Shown: in pieces, positions 52,901-63,908 of the stretch
How positions within the stretch are numbered: the stretch's first letter is position 1
Layout of the letters: every line of letters starts with the position of its first letter
Assembly (NCBI GenBank): GCA_935421135.1
Contig: OW285189.1
Location: 15,831,072 to 15,895,071 of the forward strand
From: Bugulina stolonifera
Taxonomy: Eukaryota; Bryozoa; Gymnolaemata; Cheilostomatida; Bugulidae
Direction of reading: 5' to 3'
DNA length: 64,000 bases
The notes under the pieces: generated by a model
Told to the model about the DNA's origin: nothing
Databases searched by the model: none
The model's input: only the letters and a program-made list of their open reading frames with translations
Position numbers and translations under genes: made by a program

Positions 52901-55900
52901 TATCTACATGTAGGTACACTTGAAATATGGAATAAATGTGTACTCATTGTGGTTGCATAAAGGCCGATCCATATGCAAGCATGCATGAATGTATATGGAT
53001 ACTACAACTGTGTACATAAGTGTATATATGCTAATAAACTGTATTCAGCTCCAAATACTCATACAAGAGATAAGTTGAAATAAAATTCTTACCATGAACA
53101 GCATCTTAGGGTATTTACATATCAGATTTTTAGCCACATCAGCGTCACTTTTTGCTTTCTCAAATTGATCTAAAACTTCTTTGATCATAGCTGTGAGCTT
53201 AGCAAGACCATCTCCTGTCTCTCTCTTCCTTCTAACAGAGCCCTCAGTCACTGTTACTTTCTAATAATATAATATATTCATGCTACATGCAAACCTAAGT
53301 AGACTGTGCATGTGGATGAGGTACCTGGAGAGGGTGCACTGAGGGAAGGAGCACTGGGAGCTGGGGTTCTCAGAGGTGTCTTTATCCTTCTTGACTGACT
53401 TGACTATGTCACAAGGAGATAATGACAGTGCAATAGATACAAGTGCTAATTTATATCAATTATTTTATAGCAAAAGTGTAATGCTTTGACATGATTTTAT
53501 TGTTTCTCAAGCAATAAACACTGACCTCTACTTCTTTCTTGAGTTTAACTTCATCAGCTGCTTCTTCCTCATCTACAGCATCACACAGCTCCGGCTTCTC
53601 CTCAGCCTCTCGCTGGAACCGGTCTTTTAGCAAACGAAAGCGAAGATTCTCGGTCGTCTACAGTGTTTAAAAATCAAATATGATATAATATATTACACAA
53701 ACTGAAGGATATCTACAAGCACATAATATATAGTGCGTATAGCATACTTAGTAGTCCAAGAACCTGTTAAATTGCCAGGTACTAAAGGGTTTCACTAAAT
53801 TCCTATGTGTACTGTTGAATAATATAAGAAACTTCTTCATGCAATTCATTGAATCTGGAATTTTCTTAAAATGAAGGAAGAAGGTGCTATCCTCTGCTAT
53901 TCTTGGAGGGCAGTAGATAAGATAAGTTTGTAGAGCACTGAATTCTGGGCCGTTTATCTAGAAGGAGTTCACTTGTCTTTTGCAAACACTATCTCAAACG
54001 CAGTATTCCTACCTCCACAAGGTAAGAGTCGGAAATGTAGGGTTACCTTACCCTAAGGCGAAAGGAACCAGTGACTGACTATCGGATAACTAGCGTCTTT
54101 TTGCATATTCTGGACTTAATTAAGTTTCATAGAGTTGACGTCTCCCCTAACCCAAGTGATTGCCAGAGAAAGAGCCTATGTCCATGTATCTATATGTCTT
54201 CTTTATGCCAAGTTAATTCAAGTTATGGAACTAGTAATAAGAACCTAGAAGTACAAGTACAGGACATGCCTATGCTATCCAATGCTATTCTATGCTATGC
54301 CATGCTGTACCATGCTATACCATGCTATGCCTTGCTACACCATGCTATACCATGCTACACCATGCTATAACATGCTATATCATGCTATAGCATGCTATAA
54401 CATGCTACACCATGTTATAACATGCTATACCATGCTATAGCATGCTATAACATGGACTCATGCTTTAAGCGTTGTCAACTTGAGTTATTTGGCAGGGTTT
54501 CTATAGGTAAACTTAAACATTTATTTTTAGAGATTTTGGCCGTTGTTTAATATTGCTTTCTTTCTTCTGTTTCACTACCATTATAAAAATAGAGCATGAA
54601 ACTTGAAAAAAATATAATAATTAGCAATAGATTATACTCATTATAGCAGCCATGGCCTAGTGGTATGAGCTCTGGACTTCCATGCAGGAATCCCAGGTTC
54701 GATTCCCAGAAGGGTCATTGATGGTGTTAGGAAGGGCATCCAACCTTATAATGCTCCTGTGCCACAGCAGTTAACTTTACCATTGGTGAAATGCCTTCTC
54801 CACCCCAAATTAGAAAAAATGCAGATTTCTGTAGATCACTGCTTTCTAACCTGGGATTAATAGCGCGAAGTAAAATTGGTAAGGTTTTTATACTCATTAT
54901 TACTCTTACCGCCACATAGTAGTCAAATTCTTGGCACCAGGATTGCTTCATCCTATGCATTTCTTCCCCATCGAAACAAACACTTGGATCTCCATTCATA
55001 AAGACACAGGCTTTATGTCCACGGGACAGAGGGTCAATGTGCACTTCACACTGGTTACCATCTACAAGAGAATAGCTTAGCATTGCATGTTTTTAATTTG
55101 GCCTGTACTCTAAGCAAAGCCAATAGGGATAAGACAATTTCTCATGACCATCATTACTCATGAGTGCCTATGTTACATGTGGATAAAGAAAAGTTGAGAT
55201 ATGGTACAAAATAGATTGAAATAACAGCAATGCTGTATGTGTATTATACTGATATGAAGCCCTTTAAAATTACACTGTATCTACGCAATGTCTTGTCAGG
55301 CTCAGCATAAAATGACATTTCGAATTTCGAGGGTAGATAATTCTGAAGCACATTGTCCTTGGTAATTCGATATCGTGTGCACGGAGCACATGTAGGCCTA
55401 CATGTATTTTGAACCTGATATTGATAACTATGTCATACCAAATTCACCCATGTCCACATCAGTGCACTTGAAGGAAATATCGACACTCAGATGGTTGTTG
55501 CAAAGGTTTGGGTCATTGTTCATTCTCAGTGGGTCCACTACCACAGTAATTGTAGCATTGTGTGCTATAAACATATACATAGCACAATGTAATTGTAGCA
55601 CTGTATGCTACGACAGAATACACTTAGCACAAATTTACGAACCTAAAACATAACATAGCAAATAGCACAAATGCCAGCTACAACCATCTTTGAAATGATA
55701 CAATATTAATTTATTATACTATGTAATACTACATAGCCTAAAAGCAGAAATTTCTAGCAGAAGAAAGTTTTCGAGAATGCGAATCCTTGAGCATTTTGTG
55801 ATAGAAATATTGTAGTGAATCAGCATAGCCTGCCAATGCATGGGCGTTAACTTGTGCCTTTACCTCATACATGCATGAACATTGCTCTTATACATATCTA

Positions 55901-58900
55901 TCTTATACATGCATGTACATTACATTGTTACCTTATTACCTAGGATTATAATCAATAACTGTATTTATGTAATGTGCTTTATATTGTTATTATTAGTCAA
56001 TCAGGCTGTTGCAATTATTACATGGTCACTTATACTATGTGTGCATATACTTATTATCCTGGTTGCTTTCTCTAAGCCTTTTACCTGTATACTTTTGTGT
56101 CAGAACAATTATATTCATATTGCACATAGTATTACACATATTATTACTACACATAGTATTACACATACTATTACACATAGTATTGCACCTTGTATTACAT
56201 ATAGTATTACACATAATATTACACATACATGTAGTGTTACACATACTACTACACATAGTATTACACATAGTATTACACAGAGTATTACACATAGTATTAC
56301 ACATAGTATTACACATAGTATTACACATAGTATTACACATAGTATTACATACAATATTACACATAGTATGACACAAAGTATTACACATAATACTACACAT
56401 ATTATTACATATTATAGTACTACACAGAGTGCTACATATAGTACTACACAGAGTGCTACATATAGTACTACACAGAGTGCTACATATAGTATTACACAGA
56501 GTGCTACATATAGTATTACACAGAGTGCTACATATAGTGTTACACAGAGTATTACATATAGTATTACACAGAGTATTACATATAGTATTACACAGAGTAT
56601 TACATATAGTATTACACAGAGTGCTACATATAGTATTACACAGAGTGCTACATATAGTATTACACAGAGTGCTACATATAGTACTACACAGAGTGCTACA
56701 TATAGTATTACACAGAGTGCTACATATAGTACTACACACAGTATTACCTGTAGCATTACCAGTGGTATTACCTATTGTATTACACAAAGAAAAGAGTCTG
56801 CACTGTCATGCTATAATAAAATTATATTGCATGTGTACCATTTATTGTAGCTAATATATGTAATAGTATTTACTATATTACATGTACATGTATGATCTTG
56901 ACATACAATGTACAATGTACAATGTATCCTTATTCAATGTAAAACATGTCTCCTTTTGTCCAAGTGTGTACAAGTTTGTTATACTGTTAATTACTAACAG
57001 ATTAACAAATAAACCAATAATCAGCTATTTAAAATAATATTCTAATAAAAATATGTAATGTAAATGCCAAAAAATATGCAATTAGTGAACTTACTATCAG
57101 TTTCCCAGTCATAACCATCCCATCTGTTGCACAGTTTTCTCTTAACGTCATTCAGTGAAATTCCAGCCAAAGAGATTTGCTGTTCAGTCTCACTGCCTAT
57201 GGGTAGTAAAAGTTAAACAAATGAATACAAATAAAATGTATCACTTTTGATGCTTGTTATATAAAGATCTTCATAACTGAGGTAGAACAACTATTAACAA
57301 CTGTTAGAGATTATAATATCTCCAGCGCATATGGTAAACAGGTTCTATATCGTCGTGCATGTACCAAAGAAATTCAGTGAACTTAATTCAATTTGAGCTA
57401 TTGGTTGTCTTCGTGGGCCTAGTATATTCGGAGATATAGCCCCCAGAAATCTACCCTGTAGAAAAACGCTGTACAAACTTAGCTAGATGAGAAACCATTG
57501 TGGTGACCTTTGACCTGTGATGTTGATGCCAGGCCGCCGCACCACTGTAGTAGTAATTATATAGTAACCTTCACTAATAAATATATTTTAATCTATGGTA
57601 AAATATCCAATAATATTTCAACAATTTATAGCCTGGGGTACGTTCTAGTCACTGCCAAATTATTTATGGGAAGCTACCCACAGGTTTCAAGCAAATAGTA
57701 AAAATGATTGTGACACAGTCAATGCCGTTGAACAGTGTGCAGCGATGTTTTCATTGGCATGCATTGCATGGAAAACATCTAAGCATGTGTTCCTAATTAC
57801 AAAACCAGTTGTGGTTCTTAGATATGCTGACACTTTTATTGTAACTGATTTATTCACTTTTGGATCAAATGCTATTATTAGTGATTAATCACTTTATCAT
57901 AAATGTAATGTAAACAAATAGCTATAGCGATTCAGTAAATGTTTGGCTTTATTTCCGCATGGCACCTACGTCATAGCCTACAACTGCAACTGGAGATGGT
58001 CCAGTTTGACAACTCATATTTCTTGAACCCCTGGGTCTAGGAGGTCAAAAAAATACTCAAATGGAAGCTCAATACCTGTAGATTTTGAATATCAACATCA
58101 AAACGTGGTTTCCTTAATGCTTTAAATCTTACTTTCAATAACAATATCCTTGAGCACAATGTCCTTATTTAGCAGCCCTTGGTTGAAGCATTCAGGCATG
58201 TCATCTATTTTCATCTTAGTCTCATTTCTCTCCTCATAGATCTCCCCAAGTACTGTATCCAAATCCAAACCCATCATACTCATCTTATAACCCATATCGT
58301 CACCTTCACCTCTGCAAAACAGAGTATTAACAGTTTTGATGTGAAAAGAGAAGACCCTATAATTATAAAATCATGCAATGGCAGTGCACAAACAAAATCT
58401 TCATAATATACACGTGGATATGGTGAAGTCAGCTGTGTTTGTATCATTTACCGGATTAAAAATGACTATGAAATGTACTTGTATACTATATTGAAACTAA
58501 AGTAACTGTTTTGTTAACAAATACAACCTTCATGGATATATAAATTTACAGGGTTTGGTACCATGTAGAACATTCCAACTACATTACCAAACATTGTAAA
58601 CATGCACAATTGTGTACAAATGTTATTTTATAATTTGTAGTGCACTAATGTACCCATGTACCAAATATTTGCTAACGTCATATATGTGCATGTTTATTTT
58701 CTTCTGATGTTCACAGGCGGAATTTACACACGCGTTTTTATGTAAGTCTATTGAATAAGGTTTGCTTACTCAGATTCGTCAGCGTATCTCCTTTTCCTCT
58801 TCTTCACTGTTTCACCTTCCTTGTTGCCTTCCTCTTTTGTGCGCCGTTCGTACTCTTCGATGTGTCTCTGCCGGCAGCTTTTCGTTGCATTTTTCACATC

Positions 58901-61900
58901 TAACAACAATGTAGTACAGTGCAATAGTATTATCTTTGTATTACATGTAGCAGAAAACAGCAATGTAGGAAATAGAAAAATCGCACCTTTCTACGCTGCC
59001 CAACATGCTGCCCAATATGCGTATATAATGCATATTTGACCCAGGATCAAGCTCCTTGATTTGATGCTTGCTAAGAAAATCTCTCATTCTTTTGGTAACT
59101 ATCTAAGCAATGGGTTCATGGATTCCTGCTACTGAGGTTAATGAAGATGCTAAGCAGAACACTCTGTGTAGCCTGTGAAATAGGTTTTTCATTAACCCGT
59201 GCGCTATGATACTTATTTTGGCTCTCCATTGAACTGCAAGCAATATTTATGAAAATATGATATTTATCTTGAAATTGGCTTACCATCCTGGGTAATAGAA
59301 CCGGGTCTGATAAAAACTGCGACAGATTGCTTCAGGTCTTTGGATCTCTGAGGCATGGCATTGCTGCCCTCATTCACCACTTTGACATCCTGAACAAAAT
59401 GAATAAGACCAGAGTGCCTGTATTATTTATATAGTGAATAAAATAATACATGTATAATATGTAGATGTTTGTACAATATATTTTTATAGCGCGCTTTACT
59501 CCTTTTCACTCCAAATTGAATTGATTTCATACTGCCTAGATTTTAAATGTCTAGCAATAGCATCTCATCAACTGACCTATTTAATACTGTAACAATACTT
59601 TTGAACATACAAGTTTATTTATTCATAAAAAGTATAAGCATTTGTCTTTGCTGTAAATATACAGTATTGCTAAGGTGTGCTCCCAGGCATAGCTCTGAGC
59701 TGCACTGATGAGGTGTCAAACACCGAAACAGTACACTGTATGCAGATTGGGTAAGCGTTTCTATAGCAGATGTATGCAAAATTATCTACTGACAAAGGCA
59801 CCGAGAACAGAGGTAATTCTTGTTTATGCAGCTAAAACTTGGTGTGCCTTATCTGTAATATCAGTGTTAGCTCTGTTAAAATGCCAATCAACTTGGCCTA
59901 AGAGTAAAGTCAACAGAGTAAGAAGCAAAACTAACAGCTTTCGACATACATTATATACTTACTTGAAAGACTGGAAAGAGATCTACAATATCTTCTGTGA
60001 GCTTCACAGCCTTCCTCCTATTTAGAACACTTGCAGCCGCAAACTTGAGTGCAAGGTCAACCTCGAGGTCTGGGCAGGCTAGATTTGCCCTGATTCTAGC
60101 CACTCCTTTGGTGTATGTTTCAGTTGTATGGCTGACCACAGCCATAAGGCACACTACAATCATAAATATATAAAATTGTATTGAACAACTCTGAGAATAC
60201 AATAACACATTAACATTACATGTTTTAATATAATATAACATGTAATTTAATGTATTGAAAAATGTTAGTGTGGGATAATATTTTAATGATGAATAGTAGT
60301 ACAAGACGCATATTTTATACACATAGAGATTTATTTCCTAATGTTTCGTCACTTGTCCAAGTAACATCATCAGAGGATAAATTTATCCTTTGATGATGTT
60401 ACTTGGACAAGTGACGAAATAGTGTAATGGTACAGGACATTTGTATATACGACTCCAGCTACCCGGATGGACCTCATAGCAACCTAAGTGCCTAGTAGTT
60501 GCCACAGCACTACTCATCTAACACTTGTACTTTTATATCTAGCTGTTCGTATACTCACACTTGTCTATATTGCATGTCTAACCATTCATTTAATGCCTAC
60601 ATACATGTATATATGTGTTTGTATTCCTTACTACTTAACCATATACCATTGTACACTAATGTATGATAATTACTAAGTCTTTTAGTGCCTTTTATACCCA
60701 TGTAAAGAGGCCCGACCTCTCAGAATCACTGAAACCGCTTGATCTTTCATGTAATGAGAAGGCCTAGCACCACTCATAGGCACTTCATTTTGGGATCGGG
60801 AGTCGTCTAAGGACGACCGCACGAGAAACCAAAAACCATTACAATATTAGGAAATAAATCTCTATATATAAAAAATGCGTCTTGTACTACTATTCATAAT
60901 TTAGAGCCAAAACTAGCGCATGAAGAAAGCTCACCAGGGCCACATGGAAGGTCAACATTTCCACTAGCTTTCTCTCCTAGTTCAACCTCAAAAGTGTTCG
61001 TAGGAATTTCTGTCAAGGCACCCAGAGAGACTTCATCACCATCTAAATTACACCGTTGATTCATGAACAGCTGATATGCCAACACTCCTTCAACTGGTTT
61101 CTCTCCAGAACCTTTCACCATCAGCTTTAAACCTTCACCAAACACTTCCTGTGGCAGAGTACGTATACATTGTAGGCCTATTATATGAGTTGTTAGAGAC
61201 AGTATTATATAACATTTTGTGTACCTGTGGCGGTGTTCCAGGCTAAATTTTCATCATGGTAATTCAATATTATAGTCAGTTACGTGGGTTGAGGGCATTA
61301 AAGTTAGAAGTTTATATTGTATTACTATACTATTATAATATTATATTACTATATTATTATTATATTATTATTATATTATTATATACTATTATTAGCTCAG
61401 TAGTTGCTGGACTTGTAGTATCGCTGTATTTATTGGAACATATATTTAATAAGTAGTTAAAAAGGTCATTGGTTTCTATTCCATAAAAGCACATAACAAG
61501 TTTTACAGTGTTTAGGTTTGTTAGCCAACGAACCTTAAGTAGTTGTTCCTTGGACTTGTCATAAGCACCACCAGGGACTCCATTTTCAAACCAGGCTACC
61601 AGTTTAGGGTCTTGAGTGGTTCCATCACCAGTGGCAGTGGTGTCTGCACTCCAAACAGCAACCACTAGAAATCACAGAATGGGCGGTAATTTTAATAATA
61701 TAATATTTGGGTGCTCTCAATGGCTTACTAAAACGTGATGTACAATGAAATAATCACAACACTGCATGGATAACATAATTATGTTCATGTTGGAGCATGC
61801 TCTTTCACATAATAATAGTAGTCTGTTATATTGTGTTATACACAGACTATACTAAACAACCACTGCATGTAATGTAAGTAGCTGGCTTAATGCAAAATAC

Positions 61901-62169
61901 CATGCTATATGTAATAAAATATAGTATATGCAAAGTACATGGAAGTGCTAAGTGGTGACAAAAATATACTGTACCATGAGTGGCCTATGTGTATAATTTT
62001 ATAGTTGTAGGTGTATGTTGTACATACGAACATAGTGTAATAAATATTACACTGTTCAAATAATTTACATGTCACATTTTTTACCACGCTGACAAGTATA
62101 CTGATAGTTTATTAACTTACAGCAGCAGCACAGGATGGCTCCCAGAAGAGCAGCAATTGCTGGTCTCAT
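46980..62169 (-). CDS. Unrecognised large secreted Cys-containing protein with two furin-type basic sites, 20 exons
   Basis: Exons: 62121-62169, 61534-61664, 60935-61148, 59963-60153, 59284-59389, 58770-58899, 58133-58311, 57095-57196, 55439-55564, 54910-55061, 53526-53657, 53093-53260, 52335-52437, 51977-52128 (or from 52001), 51285-51440, 49247-49436, 48877-48947, 48196-48334, 47752-47914, 46980-47136. All phases join, giving about 936 or 928 aa. The signal peptide MRPAIAALLGAILCCC precedes a beta-rich region with spaced cysteines. Basic clusters KKRKRR (263-268) and RRKR (514-517) look like proprotein-convertase sites. The middle and C-terminal thirds are acidic, Lys/Glu-rich and helical. 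A CTCNKCGG motif is followed by a Gly/Asp/Met/Phe-rich tail with a 21-bp internal duplication (MFGSGDG twice). I know no family with this order; an extracellular matrix or secreted precursor role is only inference. The donor after 61534 (GTTCGT) is weak. Confidence 0.8.
49477..50590 (-). mobile_element. 5'-truncated LINE-type retrotransposon with intact RT C-terminal frame and poly(A) tail
   Basis: It lies in an intron of the novel gene, same strand. A continuous frame of about 300 codons has LGVPQGSVLGPLLFLIYIND, the catalytic FADDTNL, KFLGVTL and YPHLIYGVEFWG, the finger-palm-thumb landmarks of non-LTR reverse transcriptase. The 3' UTR is GC-rich and ends in a minus-strand A-rich tail (rc of 49477-49500). 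The 9-mer TATACATAT flanks both ends (49468-49476 and 50591-50599), a good target-site duplication. The uninterrupted frame indicates a recent insertion. The first half of the protein, including any endonuclease, is missing. Confidence 0.9.
50591..51237. repeat. 29-bp minisatellite, about 22 copies
   Basis: The unit is like TAGGCTCTAGTTGCTACGGT followed by GTATACACA, with mostly point differences (ACGG/ATGG, ACAC/ATAT). It begins at the LINE target duplication and ends about 48 bp short of the donor of exon 51285-51440. The retrotransposon entered its left edge. Confidence 0.95.
54265..54452. repeat. Simple tandem repeat of CATGCTATAC-like 10-11-bp units
   Basis: Imperfect short tandem repeats in an intron of the novel gene, with C/T variation in the unit. 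No coding meaning is apparent. Confidence 0.85.
54648..54790 (+). mobile_element. tRNA-derived SINE
   Basis: The head GGCCTAGTGGTATGAGCTC matches a pol III A box (TGGCCTAGTGG). A B box GGTTCGATTCC follows about 40 bp later, at tRNA spacing. The body contains GGAAGGGCATCCAACC, a motif seen in tRNA-derived SINEs. No acceptor stem closes, so this is not a tRNA gene. The 3' end is not defined. It lies antisense in an intron of the novel gene. Confidence 0.75.
56128..56775. repeat. Composite 12-bp / 24-bp tandem array
   Basis: The first part (to about 56400) repeats ATTACACATAGT with period 12. The second part repeats a 24-bp unit made of CTACATATAGT and ACTACACAGAGTG halves. The period is a multiple of three, so long repetitive open frames arise on both strands (up to 322 codons). 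They are repeat artefacts within one intron of the novel gene. Confidence 0.93.
59700..59745 (+). ncRNA. Hammerhead self-cleaving ribozyme, type I
   Basis: All conserved parts are present in order. Stem I 5' strand CTGCA (59700-59704); core CTGATGA (59705-59711); stem II GGTGT-CAA-ACACC (59712-59724), five perfect pairs; core GAAA (59725-59728); stem III CAG-TACA-CTG (59729-59738) closed by A59728:U59739; cleavage nucleotide A59740 (a GUA site); stem I 3' strand TGCAG (59741-59745), five perfect pairs. Flanking GCT/AGC could extend stem I beyond an internal loop, where tertiary contacts form in natural hammerheads. Short stem III is typical of animal retroelement-linked hammerheads. It lies antisense in an intron of the novel gene. 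Activity is inferred from the fold. Confidence 0.85.
60343..60373 (-). ncRNA. Hammerhead-like core, minus-strand copy
   Basis: On the minus strand: CTGATGA (60373-60367), one T, stem II GTTACTT-GGAC-AAGTGAC (7 pairs with one G-U), then GAAAC (60347-60343). Upstream TCCT can pair with downstream AGGA (60339-60336) as a short stem I. A proper stem III is not evident, because only ATT separates GAAAC from that strand. It may therefore act only as a dimer or be inactive. Confidence 0.5.
60390..60420 (+). ncRNA. Hammerhead-like core, decayed plus-strand copy
   Basis: It has the same stem II (GTTACTT-GGAC-AAGTGAC, 60398-60415) and GAAA, but the first core base is T instead of C (TTGATGA). A MITE is inserted right after GAAA, separating it from its 3' flank. 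It is very unlikely to cleave. Confidence 0.5.
60422..60844. mobile_element. 423-bp MITE with TA duplication
   Basis: The termini are GTGTAATGGT and ACCATTACAA (9 of 10 pairs), with TA on both sides (60420-60421 and 60845-60846). Removing the element and one TA gives GAAATATTAGG, the same length as GAAACATTAGG in the other foldback arm, which confirms the boundaries. The TA duplication suggests a Tc1/mariner-type mobiliser. An internal hairpin GTCGTC-TAAG-GACGAC lies near 60802-60817. Confidence 0.85.
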
Positions 62170-62908
62170 TTTGACCACCAGAAAGAGATAACAGTTCAAG
62201 TGGAGACAGAAAGAACTCTAAAACTGTGTTCAGCGGTCTGGATAACAGCTGCAACTGATGACAGAAGTTACCTGACTGACAATTTTTAAAAATGTGATAT
62301 AGAAAATCAATAACCTCATGAATAATAATAAGTAGAGCTCAAGCAAGACCTTTCATCTGTACAACGGATATCAATACGATCGTCACAACAGATATAAATC
62401 TTAGTTGATAATGGCAGAAAGAGTGATATTGATTTTTATGTGAAGTAGAAGAGAGTCGTTACAATTGTTATAACAGAAACTATTATTTGAAATTATCACT
62501 GCAAAACATAAACCTTTAGAAAACTGAAAGGATCGAAATATCGTAATATGAATAGATGTTTTGATGCATATTACATAATAAAACAATATAAGGATGCATA
62601 TGAGATAAGCATTGCATTACGCTATTCAGCAGTATGCAAAATATCCTTTGGGAAGAGTTGAACAGCGCTCAATCGTACCTTGGCACACATATCCAGACTG
62701 AACAATCATGAGATTGGTAGCTAGATCTTCATAAAATATTGATATTTCAAGAGCTGGCAAATGTGTACCAGTTTCCAACCAGTGCCCAAGGTGCCCTAAA
62801 GTATTAGTTATTATGTAAGAACAGGGTGAAAGAGAACACCATCAAGTTTTATTTTGTTGACAAGGAGACTGTTTCACTAGTAATCTTGATGAAGTTGTTT
62901 GGTTTGGT
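62170..62908 (-). promoter_or_regulatory. 5' region of the novel secreted-protein gene
   Basis: About 740 bp between the start codon and the 43-bp satellite. The promoter of the minus-strand gene must lie here or beyond. I see no clear TATA box or coding exon. Confidence 0.4.
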
Positions 62909-63811
62909 GCTAAAGACGCTCGTTTGTATCATACGAATGAACATCAACACTGCTAAAGACGCTCGTTTGTATCATACGAATGAACATCAACACTGCTAAA
63001 GACGCTCGTTTGTATCATACGAATGAACATCAACACTGCTAAAGACGCTCGTTTGTATCATACGAATGAACATCAACACTGCTAAAGATGCTCGTTTGTA
63101 TCATACAAATGAACATCAACACTGCTAAAGACGCTCGTTTGTATCATACGAATGAACATCAACACTGCTAAAGACGCTCGTTTGTATCATACGAATGAAC
63201 ATCAACACTGCTAAAGACGCTCGTTTGTATCATACGAATGAACATCAACACTGCTAAAGACGCTCGTTTGTATCATACGAATGAACATCAACACTGCTAA
63301 AGACGCTCGTTTGTATCATACGAATGAACATTAACACTGCTAAAGACGCTCGTTTGTATCATACGAATGAACATCAACACTGCTAAAGACGCTCGTTTGT
63401 ATCATACGAATGAACATCAACACTGCTAAAGACGCTCGTTTGTATCATACGAATGAACATCAACACTGCTAAAGACGCTCGTTTGTATCATACGAATGAA
63501 CATCAACACTGCTAAAGACGCTCGTTTGTATCATACGAATGAACATCAACACTGCTAAAGACGCTCGTTTGTATCATACGAATGAACATCAACACTGCTA
63601 AAGACGCTCGTTTGTATCATACGAATGAACATCAACACTGCTAAAGACGCTCGTTTGTATCATACGAATGAACATCAACACTGCTAAAGACGCTCGTTTG
63701 TATCATACGAATGAACATCAACACTGCTAAAGACGCTCGTTTGTATCATACGAATGAACATCAACACTGCTAAAGACGCTCGTTTGTATCATACAAATGA
63801 ACATCAACACT
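62909..63811. repeat. 43-bp satellite, exactly 21 copies, highly homogeneous
   Basis: The unit starts GCTAAAGACGCTCGTTTGTA and ends ATGAACATCAACACT; the period is exactly 43 bp. Only a few copies vary (GATGCTCG, ATACAAATG, CATTAACAC). Each unit holds a near-palindrome TTTGTAT-C-ATACGAA. The lack of divergence points to recent expansion or gene conversion. The spacer-like repeats are contiguous, so this is not a CRISPR. Confidence 0.97.
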
Positions 63812-63908
63812 GCTAAAATTTGCAACTTATAAACAGCAGCTAGTCAGTATGATATTGTCCACAATAAATATTTATGGTAATTAGTAATAATAGTAAATAG
63901 GCATATCT

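Larger units (their letters stand above)
60285..60898. mobile_element. Foldback retroelement fragment with head-to-head hammerhead-like cores
   Basis: Two arms of about 95 bp are inverted around the perfect 16-bp palindrome AGGATAAATTTATCCT (60374-60389). Each arm reads outward through a CTGATGA-like core, a 7-bp stem, GAAA, ATTAGGAAATAAATCTC, then GCGTCTTGTACTACTATTCA. The left arm is on the minus strand; the right arm is on the plus strand and is split by a MITE (60422-60844). Hammerhead-like cores followed by AATAAA-type tails resemble the terminal repeats of Penelope-like elements; that assignment is inference. No reverse transcriptase is present here. Confidence 0.7.

Noticed and set aside
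53325..53403. Extra exon of the novel gene (Ser/Pro-rich)
   Set aside because: It has usable splice sites but requires a different acceptor in the next exon. Direct joining of 53526-53657 to 53093-53260 is simpler. It could be an alternative exon.
54648..54720. tRNA gene
   Set aside because: It has good A and B boxes but no closing acceptor stem and a SINE-type body, so it was called a SINE.
55882..56850. 322-codon repetitive frame, plus overlapping 250-codon minus frame
   Set aside because: Tandem-array artefacts inside an intron; several frames on both strands are open at once because the period is a multiple of three.
62909..63811. CRISPR array
   Set aside because: Repeats are contiguous with no variable spacers, and the window is clearly animal nuclear DNA.
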